A stretch of DNA of 64,000 nt from Sediminivirga luteola (GTDB taxonomy: Bacteria > Actinomycetota > Actinomycetes > Actinomycetales > Brevibacteriaceae): contig NZ_BMFY01000007.1 in NCBI RefSeq assembly GCF_014639315.1, positions 1 through 64,000 of the forward strand, read 5' to 3'. Position 1 is the stretch's first letter. Every line of letters starts with the position of its first letter. A program made the translations under genes and the position numbers. Below the pieces are notes generated by a model that made no database searches, had not been told where the DNA came from, and worked only from the letters and a program-made list of their open reading frames with translations. Below are positions 15,251 to 23,819 of the stretch, in pieces.

Positions 15251-16720
15251 ATGAGCAGCACGAACCACGACCGTCCCACCGCGGGCGAACTCGTGCCGGT
15301 GAAGTTCTCCCGCCTCACCCGCCGCGGTGTCCTCCTCGGTCTGTCGCTGACCCAGCTCATCACGCTCGCCATCGGCGGAGCCACACTCATCGGCGCGTTC
15401 TACGCCGGCGGCGGGATGCTGCTCGCCTACACCGCCCCCATCTGGGTACTCGCCGCCGCACTGACCTGGATACCCATCGCGGGCCGGCCCATCGTGGAAT
15501 GGCTACCCATCGCCTGCTGGTGGCTGTGGCGCACCACCGGCGGGCAACTGCTCTACCGACACAGGATCGTCGTCCCACGCCCCGTCGGAACCCTCGCCCT
15601 GCCCGGCGACATGGCGCGACTGCGCGAATACACCGACCCCGACACCAGCGCCGGAATGATCCACGACCCCCACGCCGCAACCTTGACCGTGGTGTGCGAG
15701 GTCACCCATCCCGCGTTCGTGCTCCTCGACCCCGGCGAACAGGAACGCCGCGTCAGCTCCTGGGGTCGCGTCCTGGCCACCGTCTGCCGCTCCGGGCGGA
15801 TCGCGACGCTACAAGTCCTCGAACGCACCCTCCCAGACTCCGGCACCGGACTCGCCGAATGGTGGGCCACCCACGGCACCCCGGACGGCTCGTGGGCGGC
15901 CGACACCTACGCAGAACTCATCGACCGCGCCGGCCCAGCCGGCGAACGGCACGCCACCACACTCTCGCTATCACTGGACATGAAGACCAGTGCGCGGCAG
16001 ATCAGGACCGCGGGCGGCGGGATTCGTGGTGCTGCCGCCGTGCTGCGGCAGGAGATGAACACGCTCGTCGCCGCGCTCCGCTCCGCCGACCTCTCGCCGT
16101 CGGGATGGCTGACGCCGGGGCAGATCGCGGTGATGCTGCGCTCCGCCTACGACCCCGCTATCGCCGCCACGCTGGAACGCCACGGCAGGCTCGGCCAATC
16201 CCTTGCGACCGCAGGGCCGGTCGCGGTCACCGAGACTTGGGGCAAGCTCCGCACCGACTCCGCCCACCACGCAGTGCTCTGGGTCAGCGAGTGGCCCAGG
16301 TCGCTCGTCTATCCGGGATTCCTGTCGCCGGTGCTGCTGTCCACCGGCATCCAGCGGTCGTTCTCGCTGATCTGCACCCCCATGCGTTCCGACGCCGCTG
16401 CTCGCGACATCCGCAAGAAGAAGGTCGAGCACATCTCCGACCAGGCCCAGCGCGCGAAGATCGGCCAGATCGAAGACGCCTCACAGACCGCCGAGTACCA
16501 CGACGTGCTCCAGCAAGAAGCCGACCTCACCGCCGGACACGGCATCCTCCGCTACACCGGCCTCATCGCCGTCTCCGCACCCACCGTCGAAGAACTCGAC
16601 GCCGCCGTCGCCGCCATCGAGCAAGCCGCGATCCAGGCATCTTGTGAGACCCGGCTGCTCGTCGGCCAGCAAGCCGCCGCCTTCACCGCCGCTGCGCTCC
16701 CGCTCTGCCGGAGGGTCTGA
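15251..16720 (+). CDS. SCO6880-family protein (PrgI plus VirB4 N-terminal-like)
   Basis: 489 residues. Two membrane helices (about 32-54 and 56-76) form a PrgI-like anchor after a conserved FSRLTRRGVLLGLS start. The soluble remainder resembles the N-terminal, non-ATPase domain of VirB4 (LPDSGTGLAEWW, GERHATTLSLSLDMK, VLRQEMNTLVAALRS, YPGFLSPVLLSTG, RDIRKKK). The ATPase half is encoded separately by the gene at 18501, so VirB4 appears to be split across two polypeptides. A minus-strand cargo gene and a conserved hypothetical gene lie between the halves in this module. Confidence 0.85.
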   Translation: MSSTNHDRPTAGELVPVKFSRLTRRGVLLGLSLTQLITLAIGGATLIGAFYAGGGMLLAYTAPIWVLAAALTWIPIAGRPIVEWLPIACWWLWRTTGGQLLYRHRIVVPRPVGTLALPGDMARLREYTDPDTSAGMIHDPHAATLTVVCEVTHPAFVLLDPGEQERRVSSWGRVLATVCRSGRIATLQVLERTLPDSGTGLAEWWATHGTPDGSWAADTYAELIDRAGPAGERHATTLSLSLDMKTSARQIRTAGGGIRGAAAVLRQEMNTLVAALRSADLSPSGWLTPGQIAVMLRSAYDPAIAATLERHGRLGQSLATAGPVAVTETWGKLRTDSAHHAVLWVSEWPRSLVYPGFLSPVLLSTGIQRSFSLICTPMRSDAAARDIRKKKVEHISDQAQRAKIGQIEDASQTAEYHDVLQQEADLTAGHGILRYTGLIAVSAPTVEELDAAVAAIEQAAIQASCETRLLVGQQAAAFTAAALPLCRRV

Positions 16721-16762
16721 CGGGTCTTACGTGCCTCGCAGTGTGAAGCCCGTACCAAACGA

Positions 16763-17524
16763 CTACGCGCTGTCCCTCGTGCGGTCGGCGATTGACCTTG
16801 GAGCGTCGACCTGCCGCGGACGAACGAGAACATACTCGCCGTCAGGGGTCATGCTCTCGCGCAGCAGCTCAACGACGCGCACGAGCGTCGCATCGTCAAT
16901 CGTCGGTCCGTCCAGAGCGGCGCGGACCGCGTCTTCCAACTCGCTTGGAAGCACCTCGTCGTCGATGCGGACATTGGCGAGCATTGATCGCGCGCGAGCT
17001 GCGTATTGGTCCGCCAGCAACGCTGAAAGAAGAATCGCCTGGTACTGCTCCGCCGTCATGCTCTGTGGGCTGCGCGCCAGCTCTTCCGACGGTGGCTCAT
17101 TATGCTCGGCGAGCGGACCTTCAAGGTACGCAGTAGGAACCTCATCTACCTTGCCGACTTCGACAGAGAACGTCTGCCGTGGCGGTCGAGTTGTGGCCCA
17201 CTTCCACAGTCTTGAGACACCGAGGACCGCGGCGTCCACCGCAACATCAACTCCACGTTCAATGTAGGGCGCTAACGCCTCCATGATTGCGTCGCCGACT
17301 TGGTACCGGAACTCCTGACCGGGCGAAGGGCGCGCTGGTACCAAGGGTCCGCGCGACCGCACGATCTCGTCGATGTCGGCTGGGCGAGACTCAGTAGGAC
17401 CGAGCAGGTTCTTGGTGTCGTCGTCACGGAGCAGGTCCCGTTCATACCCACGGGTCGCCCGCGACTCGGAACGGTGGGTTCCCTCGCGACGCCGCACCCA
17501 ACGCAGCTCTTCGTCGTCGTTCAT
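16763..17524 (-). CDS. Hypothetical cargo protein inserted on the opposite strand
   Basis: 253 residues, not recognised. The N-terminal 90 residues are charged and Arg/Asp-rich; residues about 90-115 form an amphipathic or weakly hydrophobic helix (VDVAVDAAVLGVSRLW); the C-terminal 110 residues are helical and acidic. Base composition is less GC-biased than the neighbours. It interrupts an otherwise plus-strand operon at exactly the place where module 2 carries an unrelated gene (58785-59714), so it is cargo. A defence or anti-defence role is suggested only by that position. Confidence 0.65.
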   Translation of the reverse strand: MNDDEELRWVRRREGTHRSESRATRGYERDLLRDDDTKNLLGPTESRPADIDEIVRSRGPLVPARPSPGQEFRYQVGDAIMEALAPYIERGVDVAVDAAVLGVSRLWKWATTRPPRQTFSVEVGKVDEVPTAYLEGPLAEHNEPPSEELARSPQSMTAEQYQAILLSALLADQYAARARSMLANVRIDDEVLPSELEDAVRAALDGPTIDDATLVRVVELLRESMTPDGEYVLVRPRQVDAPRSIADRTRDSA

Positions 17525-17630
17525 GCCTCACCTCCTCGGTGGTCGAAGTTTACCGGCGTCGAGCGCGGTGGGCTGGAGGAATGAGAAGCCCCTTGCTGCT
17601 GAATGCCTCAAATGATCTGCGGGTGCACGG

Positions 17631-17641
17631 GGGCGCACCTC
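17631..17641 (+). promoter_or_regulatory. Leader motif variant GGGCGCACCTC
   Basis: One-base variant of GKGYGCACCTG, 32 bases upstream of the start at 17674. The module 2 homologue has GTGCGCACCTG at 59731-59741. It marks the restart of the plus-strand operon after the cargo gene. Confidence 0.4.
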
Positions 17642-17673
17642 GTGGGTGACATGACCTACCGATGGAGGCCACC

Positions 17674-18504
17674 ATGCCCACGTTCTTCGATTCGACCGCG
17701 GATGCAGCGGAGGCATCCGAAGCCTTGCGCGGACTCGCGCACCCGAGCCGGGGGTTCGATCAGCCCGCCGAGATGTACGGGGTGATCGGTGATCTGTCCT
17801 CGGGGATGCGCTCGCTGCGGCAGGCACTCGATCAGATCGCCGATGTTCACGAGCGCAAGGTCGCGCACGCCTTCAATGACGCCGGAAGCCACGAGGCAGG
17901 AGTGCGTGACGCCCTCGCTGCTGCGGAGGAACTGCGTCAGGCGGCGAACCTCGTCGACCGGGCGTATGACCGGCTCGCGGAAGGGTTCATCGCCGCCGGG
18001 CGGATCGCCTGGCACCCTGAGCCCGCCGTCGAGGAGGCCGCGCCGTCTCGGTGGGTCAGTGTGGTGTTCCTTCAGGGCGAGGAGGCGGACCGGCCGTTGC
18101 GCATCCTCGGCGAGCTGGGGCATGTCGATGCGGTGGACTTCCTCGCGCAGTGGGACTACGGCGACGAGACCACGCAGGCCGCGCTGGAGAACGGGTACGT
18201 CTACGACGAGCCCGGCGAGGGCACCAACGACCAGGTGGCGCTCTCGGGCGACTACGCGCTGGTCGTCAACCCGCACGTCGGCTACGTCTCGCTCCTGCGC
18301 CGCTACACCGAACCGGAAGCAGAGCCCCAGGACGCCGAACCAGTCGGAACCCCTCCGGTGCAGGCTGGGCCGGAGTTGCTGGTGTCGTACTCGTCGCCGG
18401 GTGCCACGGAGCGGGCCGATGTGCCGACGGCGAAGCGGGATGGGTCGTGGTTCGAGCCGGCCAAGATCACGGCTGTCAAGCAGGCGCGAGGGCTGGTGCT
18501 GTGA
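17674..18504 (+). CDS. Conserved hypothetical ICE protein upstream of VirB4
   Basis: 276 residues from ATG 17674 (SD GGAGG). Residues 1-105 are a four-helix-like segment (AAEASEALRGLAHPSRGFD, MRSLRQALDQIA, ELRQAANLVDRAYDRL) like small WXG/ESAT-type helical hairpins in layout. Residues about 125-215 are a compact alpha/beta domain (RWVSVVFLQGEEAD, WDYGDETTQAALENGYVYD) seen also as an actinobacterial stand-alone domain in transfer operons. A disordered tail follows. The stop overlaps the VirB4 start (GTGA). Function unknown; conserved in module 2. Confidence 0.75.
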   Translation: MPTFFDSTADAAEASEALRGLAHPSRGFDQPAEMYGVIGDLSSGMRSLRQALDQIADVHERKVAHAFNDAGSHEAGVRDALAAAEELRQAANLVDRAYDRLAEGFIAAGRIAWHPEPAVEEAAPSRWVSVVFLQGEEADRPLRILGELGHVDAVDFLAQWDYGDETTQAALENGYVYDEPGEGTNDQVALSGDYALVVNPHVGYVSLLRRYTEPEAEPQDAEPVGTPPVQAGPELLVSYSSPGATERADVPTAKRDGSWFEPAKITAVKQARGLVL

Positions 18505-19985
18505 CCGAGGATCGCGCGCGGCTGCACACCGCAGTTCTGGTAGCGCCGTCGAAGGAGCGGCGGAAGCTCCGGAAGCAGCGCCGCAAGGCAGAGGCCCGGC
18601 TCCACGCCGAGCAGCGTCGGGCCGCGCTCGCCGCGGCGAAGGCGAAGGCCGAGGAGGAGCGTGCCGAGCGGCGCGCCACGGTCTACCTGCCGAAGTCTGG
18701 CGAACCGGGTGCCGCGAGGCTGCGCACTCCGGGTCGGTTCCATCTGACGCGGCATCAGGACACGTCGGCGACGCTGGCGGGTGCGTATCCGTTCGTCGCC
18801 GAGGGTGGGCTCGGTGCCGATGGTGTGTTCGTCGGCCAAGACCTGTACTCGGGCGGGAGTTTCGTCTACGACCCGTGGGTGCTCTACGCGCGCGGGATCA
18901 TCACCGCGCCGAACGTGGTGCTGGCCGGGATCGTCGGCTCAGGCAAGTCCTCGCTAGCCAAGTCGCTCTACACGCGGTCGCTGCCGTTCGGGCGGCGCGT
19001 GTACGTGCCCGGCGACCCGAAAGGCGAACACACCGCCGTCGCGAACGCCGTCGGCGGACGCGCCATCGTCCTCGGGCACGGGCTCAACACTCGCCTGAAC
19101 CCGCTCGACGAAGGTCACCGGCCCAGCGGACTGTCGGACGCGCAGTGGGCCTCGACCGTCGCGGCGCGGCGTCGTGACCTGATCGGCGCGCTCGCGGAGA
19201 CCGTGCTCGCGCGAGGCTTGTCGCCGTTGGAGCACACCGCGATCGACATCGCCCTGACCCAGACCGTGTGGGAGAACGACGTGCCGATCCTGCCGATGGT
19301 CGTCGATCACATCCTCGCCCCCAGCAAGGATGCCGACGGCAGGCTGGCCGAGGACGGCAGGCTCGTCGGCCACGCGCTACGCCGCCTCGTCGCAGGCGAC
19401 CTGGCCGGGCTGTTCGACGGCCCCTCCACGGTCGCGTTTGATCCGTCATTGCCGATGATCTCCCTCGACCTCTCGCGGGTCACCGAGAACTCGACCCTCA
19501 TCTCAGTCCTGATGACGTGCTCGTCAGCGTGGATGGAATCCGCACTGCTCGACCCGAACGGTGGGCAGCGGTGGGTGATCTACGACGAGGCATGGCGGCT
19601 CATGTCCCACCCGGCGCTGTTGCGGCGGATGGATGCGCACTGGCGACTCGCCAGGCACTACGGGATCGCGAACATGCTGATCTTCCACAAGCTCACCGAC
19701 CTCGACAACGTGGGCGACCAAGGCTCCGCCATGCGCTCCCTGGCCAACTCGCTGCTCGCGAACGCGGAGACGCGGATCGTGTACCGGCAGGAATCCGACC
19801 AGCTCGGACCGACCGCGACCGCCCTCGGTCTGACCGGCACTGAGCAGCAACTCTTGCCGAACCTCGGCGTCGGCCAAGGCCTGTGGCGGATCAAGGCGAG
19901 GAGCTTCGTCTGCCAGCACCAGCTCCACCCCGACGAACTCGCCCTGTTCGACACCAGCAGCCGCGCCGCGGGAGGTCACCGATGA
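18501..19985 (+). CDS. virB4: VirB4-type conjugation ATPase
   Basis: 494 residues from GTG 18501, coupled to the preceding gene. A basic, coiled-coil-like N-terminus (about 15-62) precedes the ATPase core: Walker A GIVGSGKSS at 143-151, SLYTRS and PGDPKGEH, then Walker B VIYDEAW near residue 360 and a conserved NMLIFHKLTDLDN strand. It lacks the VirB4 N-terminal domain, which SCO6880 seems to supply. VirB4 ATPases power assembly and substrate movement in type IV secretion. The stop overlaps the next start (ATGA). Confidence 0.88.
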   Translation: MTEDRARLHTAVLVAPSKERRKLRKQRRKAEARLHAEQRRAALAAAKAKAEEERAERRATVYLPKSGEPGAARLRTPGRFHLTRHQDTSATLAGAYPFVAEGGLGADGVFVGQDLYSGGSFVYDPWVLYARGIITAPNVVLAGIVGSGKSSLAKSLYTRSLPFGRRVYVPGDPKGEHTAVANAVGGRAIVLGHGLNTRLNPLDEGHRPSGLSDAQWASTVAARRRDLIGALAETVLARGLSPLEHTAIDIALTQTVWENDVPILPMVVDHILAPSKDADGRLAEDGRLVGHALRRLVAGDLAGLFDGPSTVAFDPSLPMISLDLSRVTENSTLISVLMTCSSAWMESALLDPNGGQRWVIYDEAWRLMSHPALLRRMDAHWRLARHYGIANMLIFHKLTDLDNVGDQGSAMRSLANSLLANAETRIVYRQESDQLGPTATALGLTGTEQQLLPNLGVGQGLWRIKARSFVCQHQLHPDELALFDTSSRAAGGHR

Positions 19986-20533
19986 ACCTCACGGGCCCGC
20001 GCCGATCCACCACGACCGACGACGATGCCACGGCTCCCGTCGAGCTGCCGCACGTCCTCGTCACCGTCGCCGACGACGGAAGCCTCGCCGCGACGGTCGA
20101 TGGAACACCACTTCCGTCACCGGACGCGGGCGCGTGGACGCGAGCGACGTTCGGGCCGCTCATGGACGCCATCACCAAGGACCGCACCGTCGCCGTCCGG
20201 GTCGAAGTTCGCGAGACCGATGGAAGTGTCTTCACCGATATCCTCCGCACACGCAAGACCCGACGCGCCGTGGCCCCGCCCGAGACCCCTGTGCCAGAGA
20301 CTCGTCGGAGTCGCCACGCCCGACGAGTGCCGCGCCTGGCTGAGCTCACCGCCGAGGGGTTCGTACCCGGCGAGGATGTCGCCGTCGCGACGATCGTCTC
20401 CCACACCGACGCCACCGGAACCGGCGAGGCCCACGCACTCATCGACCTCGACGACCTGCCCGACGCAAGCGCGCCCGAGGTGATCCTCCTTGGGCGCATC
20501 TCCGGCACCCTCGCGGTGCGGCGGCTGACATGA
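19982..20533 (+). CDS. Conserved hypothetical ICE protein between VirB4 and VirD4
   Basis: 183 residues from ATG 19982. An N-terminal block (PHVLVTVADDGSLAATVDG) is followed by VRVEVRETDGSVFTDI, a variable basic linker, then LTAEGFVPGEDVAVATIVSHTDA and a C-terminal strand ending in R-I-S-G. These four blocks are kept in the module 2 copy (62092). No membrane segment or catalytic motif. It is coupled by 4-base overlaps to VirB4 and VirD4, so it may be an adaptor between the two ATPases; this is inference from position. Confidence 0.75.
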   Translation: MNLTGPRRSTTTDDDATAPVELPHVLVTVADDGSLAATVDGTPLPSPDAGAWTRATFGPLMDAITKDRTVAVRVEVRETDGSVFTDILRTRKTRRAVAPPETPVPETRRSRHARRVPRLAELTAEGFVPGEDVAVATIVSHTDATGTGEAHALIDLDDLPDASAPEVILLGRISGTLAVRRLT

Positions 20534-22308
20534 ACCAGCGGCAAGCCGGGAGCATGGGCGACGAACTCACCAACGCCGCCCTCATCGGCCTGATCGGCAT
20601 GTTCGGGATCGCTCTCGTCCTCCGCGCGGCCGGCAGCGTCGCCGCGCTCCTCACCAGCACGCCCCAGCCCGACGCCGGCGCAGCGGCGGGGCTCGCCGTG
20701 CTGTTCAACCCCGGCGACCCCGCGACCGCGCTCGGTGCCGACGGACTCAACCCGCTCGTCTACTGGCTCGTCAGCACGACACTGCTCGGCGGACTCGCAG
20801 CCGGGATCGTCTGGGTCTGGATCGTGCTGCGTCGACACACGCGGAAGACCGAGACCGACCCGCACCGACTCGCGGGGATCGCGACCAGCCATGAAGTCAA
20901 GACCGCAGCATCCGCGAAGGCACTGCTTCACCGTGCGGCCACGCTGCGGCCCTCCTTGGAGTCGCCGGCACCGCAGGATGTCGGCTACCTCCTGGGGGCC
21001 AGTCGTGGCACGAAAGTCTGGGCATCGGTCGAGGACTCGATCCTGCTGATCGGCCCGCCCCGCTCCGGCAAGGGATTGCACGTCGTCATCAACGCGATCC
21101 TTGACGCCCCCGGTGCGGTCGTCACCACCAGCACGAGGCCCGACAACCTCACCGCGACCCTTCGCGCTCGACGCCGCAAAGGCGGGCCGGTCGCCGTGTT
21201 CGACCCCCAACACCTCGCCGAAGGCATCCCCGCCGGACTCCGCTGGTCACCCATTCGCGGCTGCGACGATCCGCTCACCGCGATGATCCGCGCCAACGGA
21301 CTCGCCGCCGCCACCGGCCTCAGCGCCGGAGGCGTCGAGTCGGGTGGGTTCTGGGAGGGAAAGACCCGCACCGCACTCCAGAGCCTGCTGCACGCCGCCG
21401 CACTCGACGGCCGCCCACCGGCCGAGCTGTTCAGGTGGACCCTCGACCCCAGCGCAGCGACCGAGGCCGTCGCCATCCTCAACTCCCACCCGAACGCGGC
21501 GATGGGTTGGGACGACTCCCTTGGTGCGATGATCGACGCCGACCCCAAGACCCGCGACAGCATCTGGCAAGGCGTCTCCCTCGCACTCGCCGCCCTCGCC
21601 GACCCGCGCGTGCTCGATGCCGTCACGCCCGGCCCGCACGAGCACTTCGACCCCGAGACCTTCCTCACCGAACAAGGCACCCTCTACCTACTCGCCACCG
21701 GGGCGGGAGCAGGAGCCTCCGCATCGCTGGTCGCGGCATTCGTCGAAGACCTCATCGAAACCGCCCGCAGGCTTGCCGCCCGCTCACCCGGAGCACGGCT
21801 CGACCCGCCGCTATTGCTCGCGCTCGATGAGATCGGGAACCTCGCACCGCTGCCATCCCTGCCGACGCTCATGGCCGAAGGCGGCGGCACCGGAATCACG
21901 ACCATGCCGGTCTTGCAGTCCCTCGCCCAAGCACGCGACAGGTGGAGTGAACACCAGGCCGGCGCGATCTGGGACGCCAGCATCGTCAAGATCATCCTCG
22001 GCGGCGCATCCAACAGCCGCGATCTCCAAGACCTCTCCACCCTCATCGGTGAGCGTGACGAGTACACCGACAGCGTGACCCTTGGCGACCACGGCACCCG
22101 CTCCAACCAGCGTTCGGTCCGCCGTGTGCCGATTCTGCCGCCAGACCGCATCCGCACCCTGCCGTTCGGCACCGGCATCACGATGCTGCGCTCCGCACCG
22201 CCCATCGTCACCGATCTGCGCGCCTGGCCGACCCGGCCCGACGCCGCGCAGCTCCGCAGCGACCGCAACGAACTCGAAGCATTGCTGCGCCACCGCCCCG
22301 CGTCCTGA
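20530..22308 (+). CDS. virD4: VirD4/TraG-type coupling protein (T4CP)
   Basis: 592 residues. Two membrane helices (about 15-42 and 80-100) precede the cytoplasmic ATPase: Walker A GPPRSGKG at 175-182, a STRPDN sensor segment, AVFDPQ, and Walker B LLLALDEIGN near 428-437, followed by MPVLQSLAQA. These are hallmarks of TraG/VirD4 coupling proteins that recruit the relaxase-DNA complex to the channel. It closes the transfer operon; an 80-bp gap follows before SSB. No relaxase gene is found nearby in this module, so its cargo may be supplied by the relaxase at 37920-41495 or by another replicon. Confidence 0.92.
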   Translation: MNQRQAGSMGDELTNAALIGLIGMFGIALVLRAAGSVAALLTSTPQPDAGAAAGLAVLFNPGDPATALGADGLNPLVYWLVSTTLLGGLAAGIVWVWIVLRRHTRKTETDPHRLAGIATSHEVKTAASAKALLHRAATLRPSLESPAPQDVGYLLGASRGTKVWASVEDSILLIGPPRSGKGLHVVINAILDAPGAVVTTSTRPDNLTATLRARRRKGGPVAVFDPQHLAEGIPAGLRWSPIRGCDDPLTAMIRANGLAAATGLSAGGVESGGFWEGKTRTALQSLLHAAALDGRPPAELFRWTLDPSAATEAVAILNSHPNAAMGWDDSLGAMIDADPKTRDSIWQGVSLALAALADPRVLDAVTPGPHEHFDPETFLTEQGTLYLLATGAGAGASASLVAAFVEDLIETARRLAARSPGARLDPPLLLALDEIGNLAPLPSLPTLMAEGGGTGITTMPVLQSLAQARDRWSEHQAGAIWDASIVKIILGGASNSRDLQDLSTLIGERDEYTDSVTLGDHGTRSNQRSVRRVPILPPDRIRTLPFGTGITMLRSAPPIVTDLRAWPTRPDAAQLRSDRNELEALLRHRPAS

Positions 22309-22388
22309 CGACGCTTGGAAGGGCCAGCGCACTTGCCTGACAGAGCGACCACACGCAGTTGGTCGCCCGAGTTCAGGAGGAGGCCATC

Positions 22389-22829
22389 ATGGCCATTCAC
22401 ACCCAGGAATCGTTGTCGGGCTTCATCGCTTCGGAGCCGTTGCTCACTGAGACGGCCAAGGGAGACGCTAGGTTCTTCGCCCGTATCGGCAAGGAGCACT
22501 TCCGCCGCGAGGACGATGGTTCGTTCACGCAGACCGAGACGACCTATCACCACCTGGTGATGTTCGGGCGTTCCGCTGAGCACGCGCACGCGAGCTTCGC
22601 CCAGGGCGACAACTTCGTCGCCGAGGGCTACACGCGGCCGGTCAACTACGAGCGCAACGGTCAGGCGATCGAGGGCGAAGAGTTCGTCGCCAAGAAGATC
22701 GGCCACGACACCGCGCGGACCCGCTACGAGGTGGACCGGACGCCGCGCAATGGAGTCGGCCGGGACGCAGCGGCGTACGACCCGACGCAGCGAGCAGCGA
22801 CTGCGACGCACGCCCCGGTCAGCATGTGA
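22389..22829 (+). CDS. ssb: Single-stranded DNA-binding protein
   Basis: 146 residues from ATG 22389 with SD AGGAGG. OB-fold pattern of bacterial SSB: DARFFARIGKEH, HHLVMFGRSAEHA, GDNFVAEGYTRP, GEEFVAKKIGHD. The acidic C-terminal tip of housekeeping SSB (DDDIPF) is absent, as in many element-borne SSBs. It would coat the transferred strand in the recipient. Confidence 0.85.
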   Translation: MAIHTQESLSGFIASEPLLTETAKGDARFFARIGKEHFRREDDGSFTQTETTYHHLVMFGRSAEHAHASFAQGDNFVAEGYTRPVNYERNGQAIEGEEFVAKKIGHDTARTRYEVDRTPRNGVGRDAAAYDPTQRAATATHAPVSM

Positions 22830-22848
22830 GTTCGGGAGCCACAGCACC

Positions 22849-23406
22849 ATGAACGATCAGCATGAGATGGATGAGCCGGACGTCTTCGACGGGCCGCCCC
22901 GCGTCACCAACGCGGACATGCCCGAACCGCCGCACCCCGTGAACTGGAACCTGCTGACGGCGCACGAGCTGGAGCAGGAATGGCTCGCGCTGAACCGGTG
23001 GGTTGACTGGCTGCGACGCACCTACGGCCTCACGGTCGCGGTGGTGCCGCCGTACTGGCATCACCACCCGGAGATGGTCTGGGAGCTGTCTGCGCTGCAC
23101 CTGCATTGGCTTGCGGCTTACGACCCCGAGCAGAACGCATCCGCGCCGCTCGGCTGGCACCGCGACTTCGCCGACGCACGAGAGCGTCTTCGCCATTGGG
23201 TCACCGCCTGCGGGACTCGTGGAGACCGCGACCGCCCGACCCGGCAAGCTGCTTGGCCCGGTGAGGACCCAGCGCCCACGATCCAGGACTTCACCTTCGC
23301 TGACCGGGACATCGAGTTCGTCGAGTTCGTCATCGCGCAAGTCCGCAAGCGCCAGGAGGCCGAAGACGAGTTCTACGCCAACCTGGCCGGCGACGAGACT
23401 CCGTAG
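22849..23406 (+). CDS. DUF4913 family protein
   Basis: 185 residues from ATG 22849 (GGGAGCC upstream). The core NWNLLTAHELEQEWLALNRWVDWLRRTYGL and PPYWHHHPEMVWELSALHLHW blocks match DUF4913, a family found in actinobacterial plasmids and ICEs. Trp- and His-rich helical domain, acidic N- and C-termini. Function unknown; usually next to SSB or VirD4 genes as here. Confidence 0.8.
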   Translation: MNDQHEMDEPDVFDGPPRVTNADMPEPPHPVNWNLLTAHELEQEWLALNRWVDWLRRTYGLTVAVVPPYWHHHPEMVWELSALHLHWLAAYDPEQNASAPLGWHRDFADARERLRHWVTACGTRGDRDRPTRQAAWPGEDPAPTIQDFTFADRDIEFVEFVIAQVRKRQEAEDEFYANLAGDETP

Positions 23407-23410
23407 ACCG

Positions 23411-23638
23411 ATGAGCCGCTATGCCAAGAAGACCGACCGTCGCCCCTACGAGGAGCGGTCGTTCTCCGTCCGGGCCGTCCACCGCGAACGCGCCGACCTG
23501 CACAAGCTCGCCGAGGTTCTCATCCGGCTGACGTTGCAGGAGACCGGCGAGAGCCGCGCGGCCCGCGAGGCCGTGCGGGTGCCCGACACCTACCGGGCGG
23601 CGACGGATGGCCTGGCCGCCTCCGAAGCCGCCCGGTAG
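23411..23638 (+). CDS. Small basic hypothetical protein
   Basis: 75 residues, ATG four bases after the previous stop and in the same operon. Highly charged N-terminus (SRYAKKTDRRPYEERSFSVRAVHRE) and a helix DLHKLAEVLIRLTLQE. The composition suggests a nucleic-acid-binding or adaptor peptide. A longer reading upstream is a shadow of DUF4913. Confidence 0.6.
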   Translation: MSRYAKKTDRRPYEERSFSVRAVHRERADLHKLAEVLIRLTLQETGESRAAREAVRVPDTYRAATDGLAASEAAR

Positions 23639-23819
23639 AATGAACCTTGCAAGCCTCGCGATGCGGGGTGTTGTGGCCTAAACCTCGCCGCTCGGCGAGC
23701 AACACGCACCGAGACCATCGGGTCCCGCCCTACAGCCTTCATCGGCTGCTCTCACGATCAACACCCCTCCCACCAACAGTGGGAGCGCGAGGGTCGAACC
23801 GCGTGAGAGTGAGCCCCCG
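23639..23819. other. Leader of the integrase gene with two short hairpins
   Basis: Non-coding. Hairpin CTCGCCG-CT-CGGCGAG at 23684-23699 and hairpin CTCCCAC-CAACA-GTGGGAG at about 23766-23784, the second 36 bases before the integrase start. No clear -35/-10 or SD was found. The hairpins could end the upstream operon or serve as recombinase or regulator sites. Confidence 0.4.

Noticed and set aside
14497-16647. 716-codon plus-strand frame across VirB6 and SCO6880
   Set aside because: Arg-rich alternate-frame translation; both underlying proteins are conserved in module 2 in the other frame.
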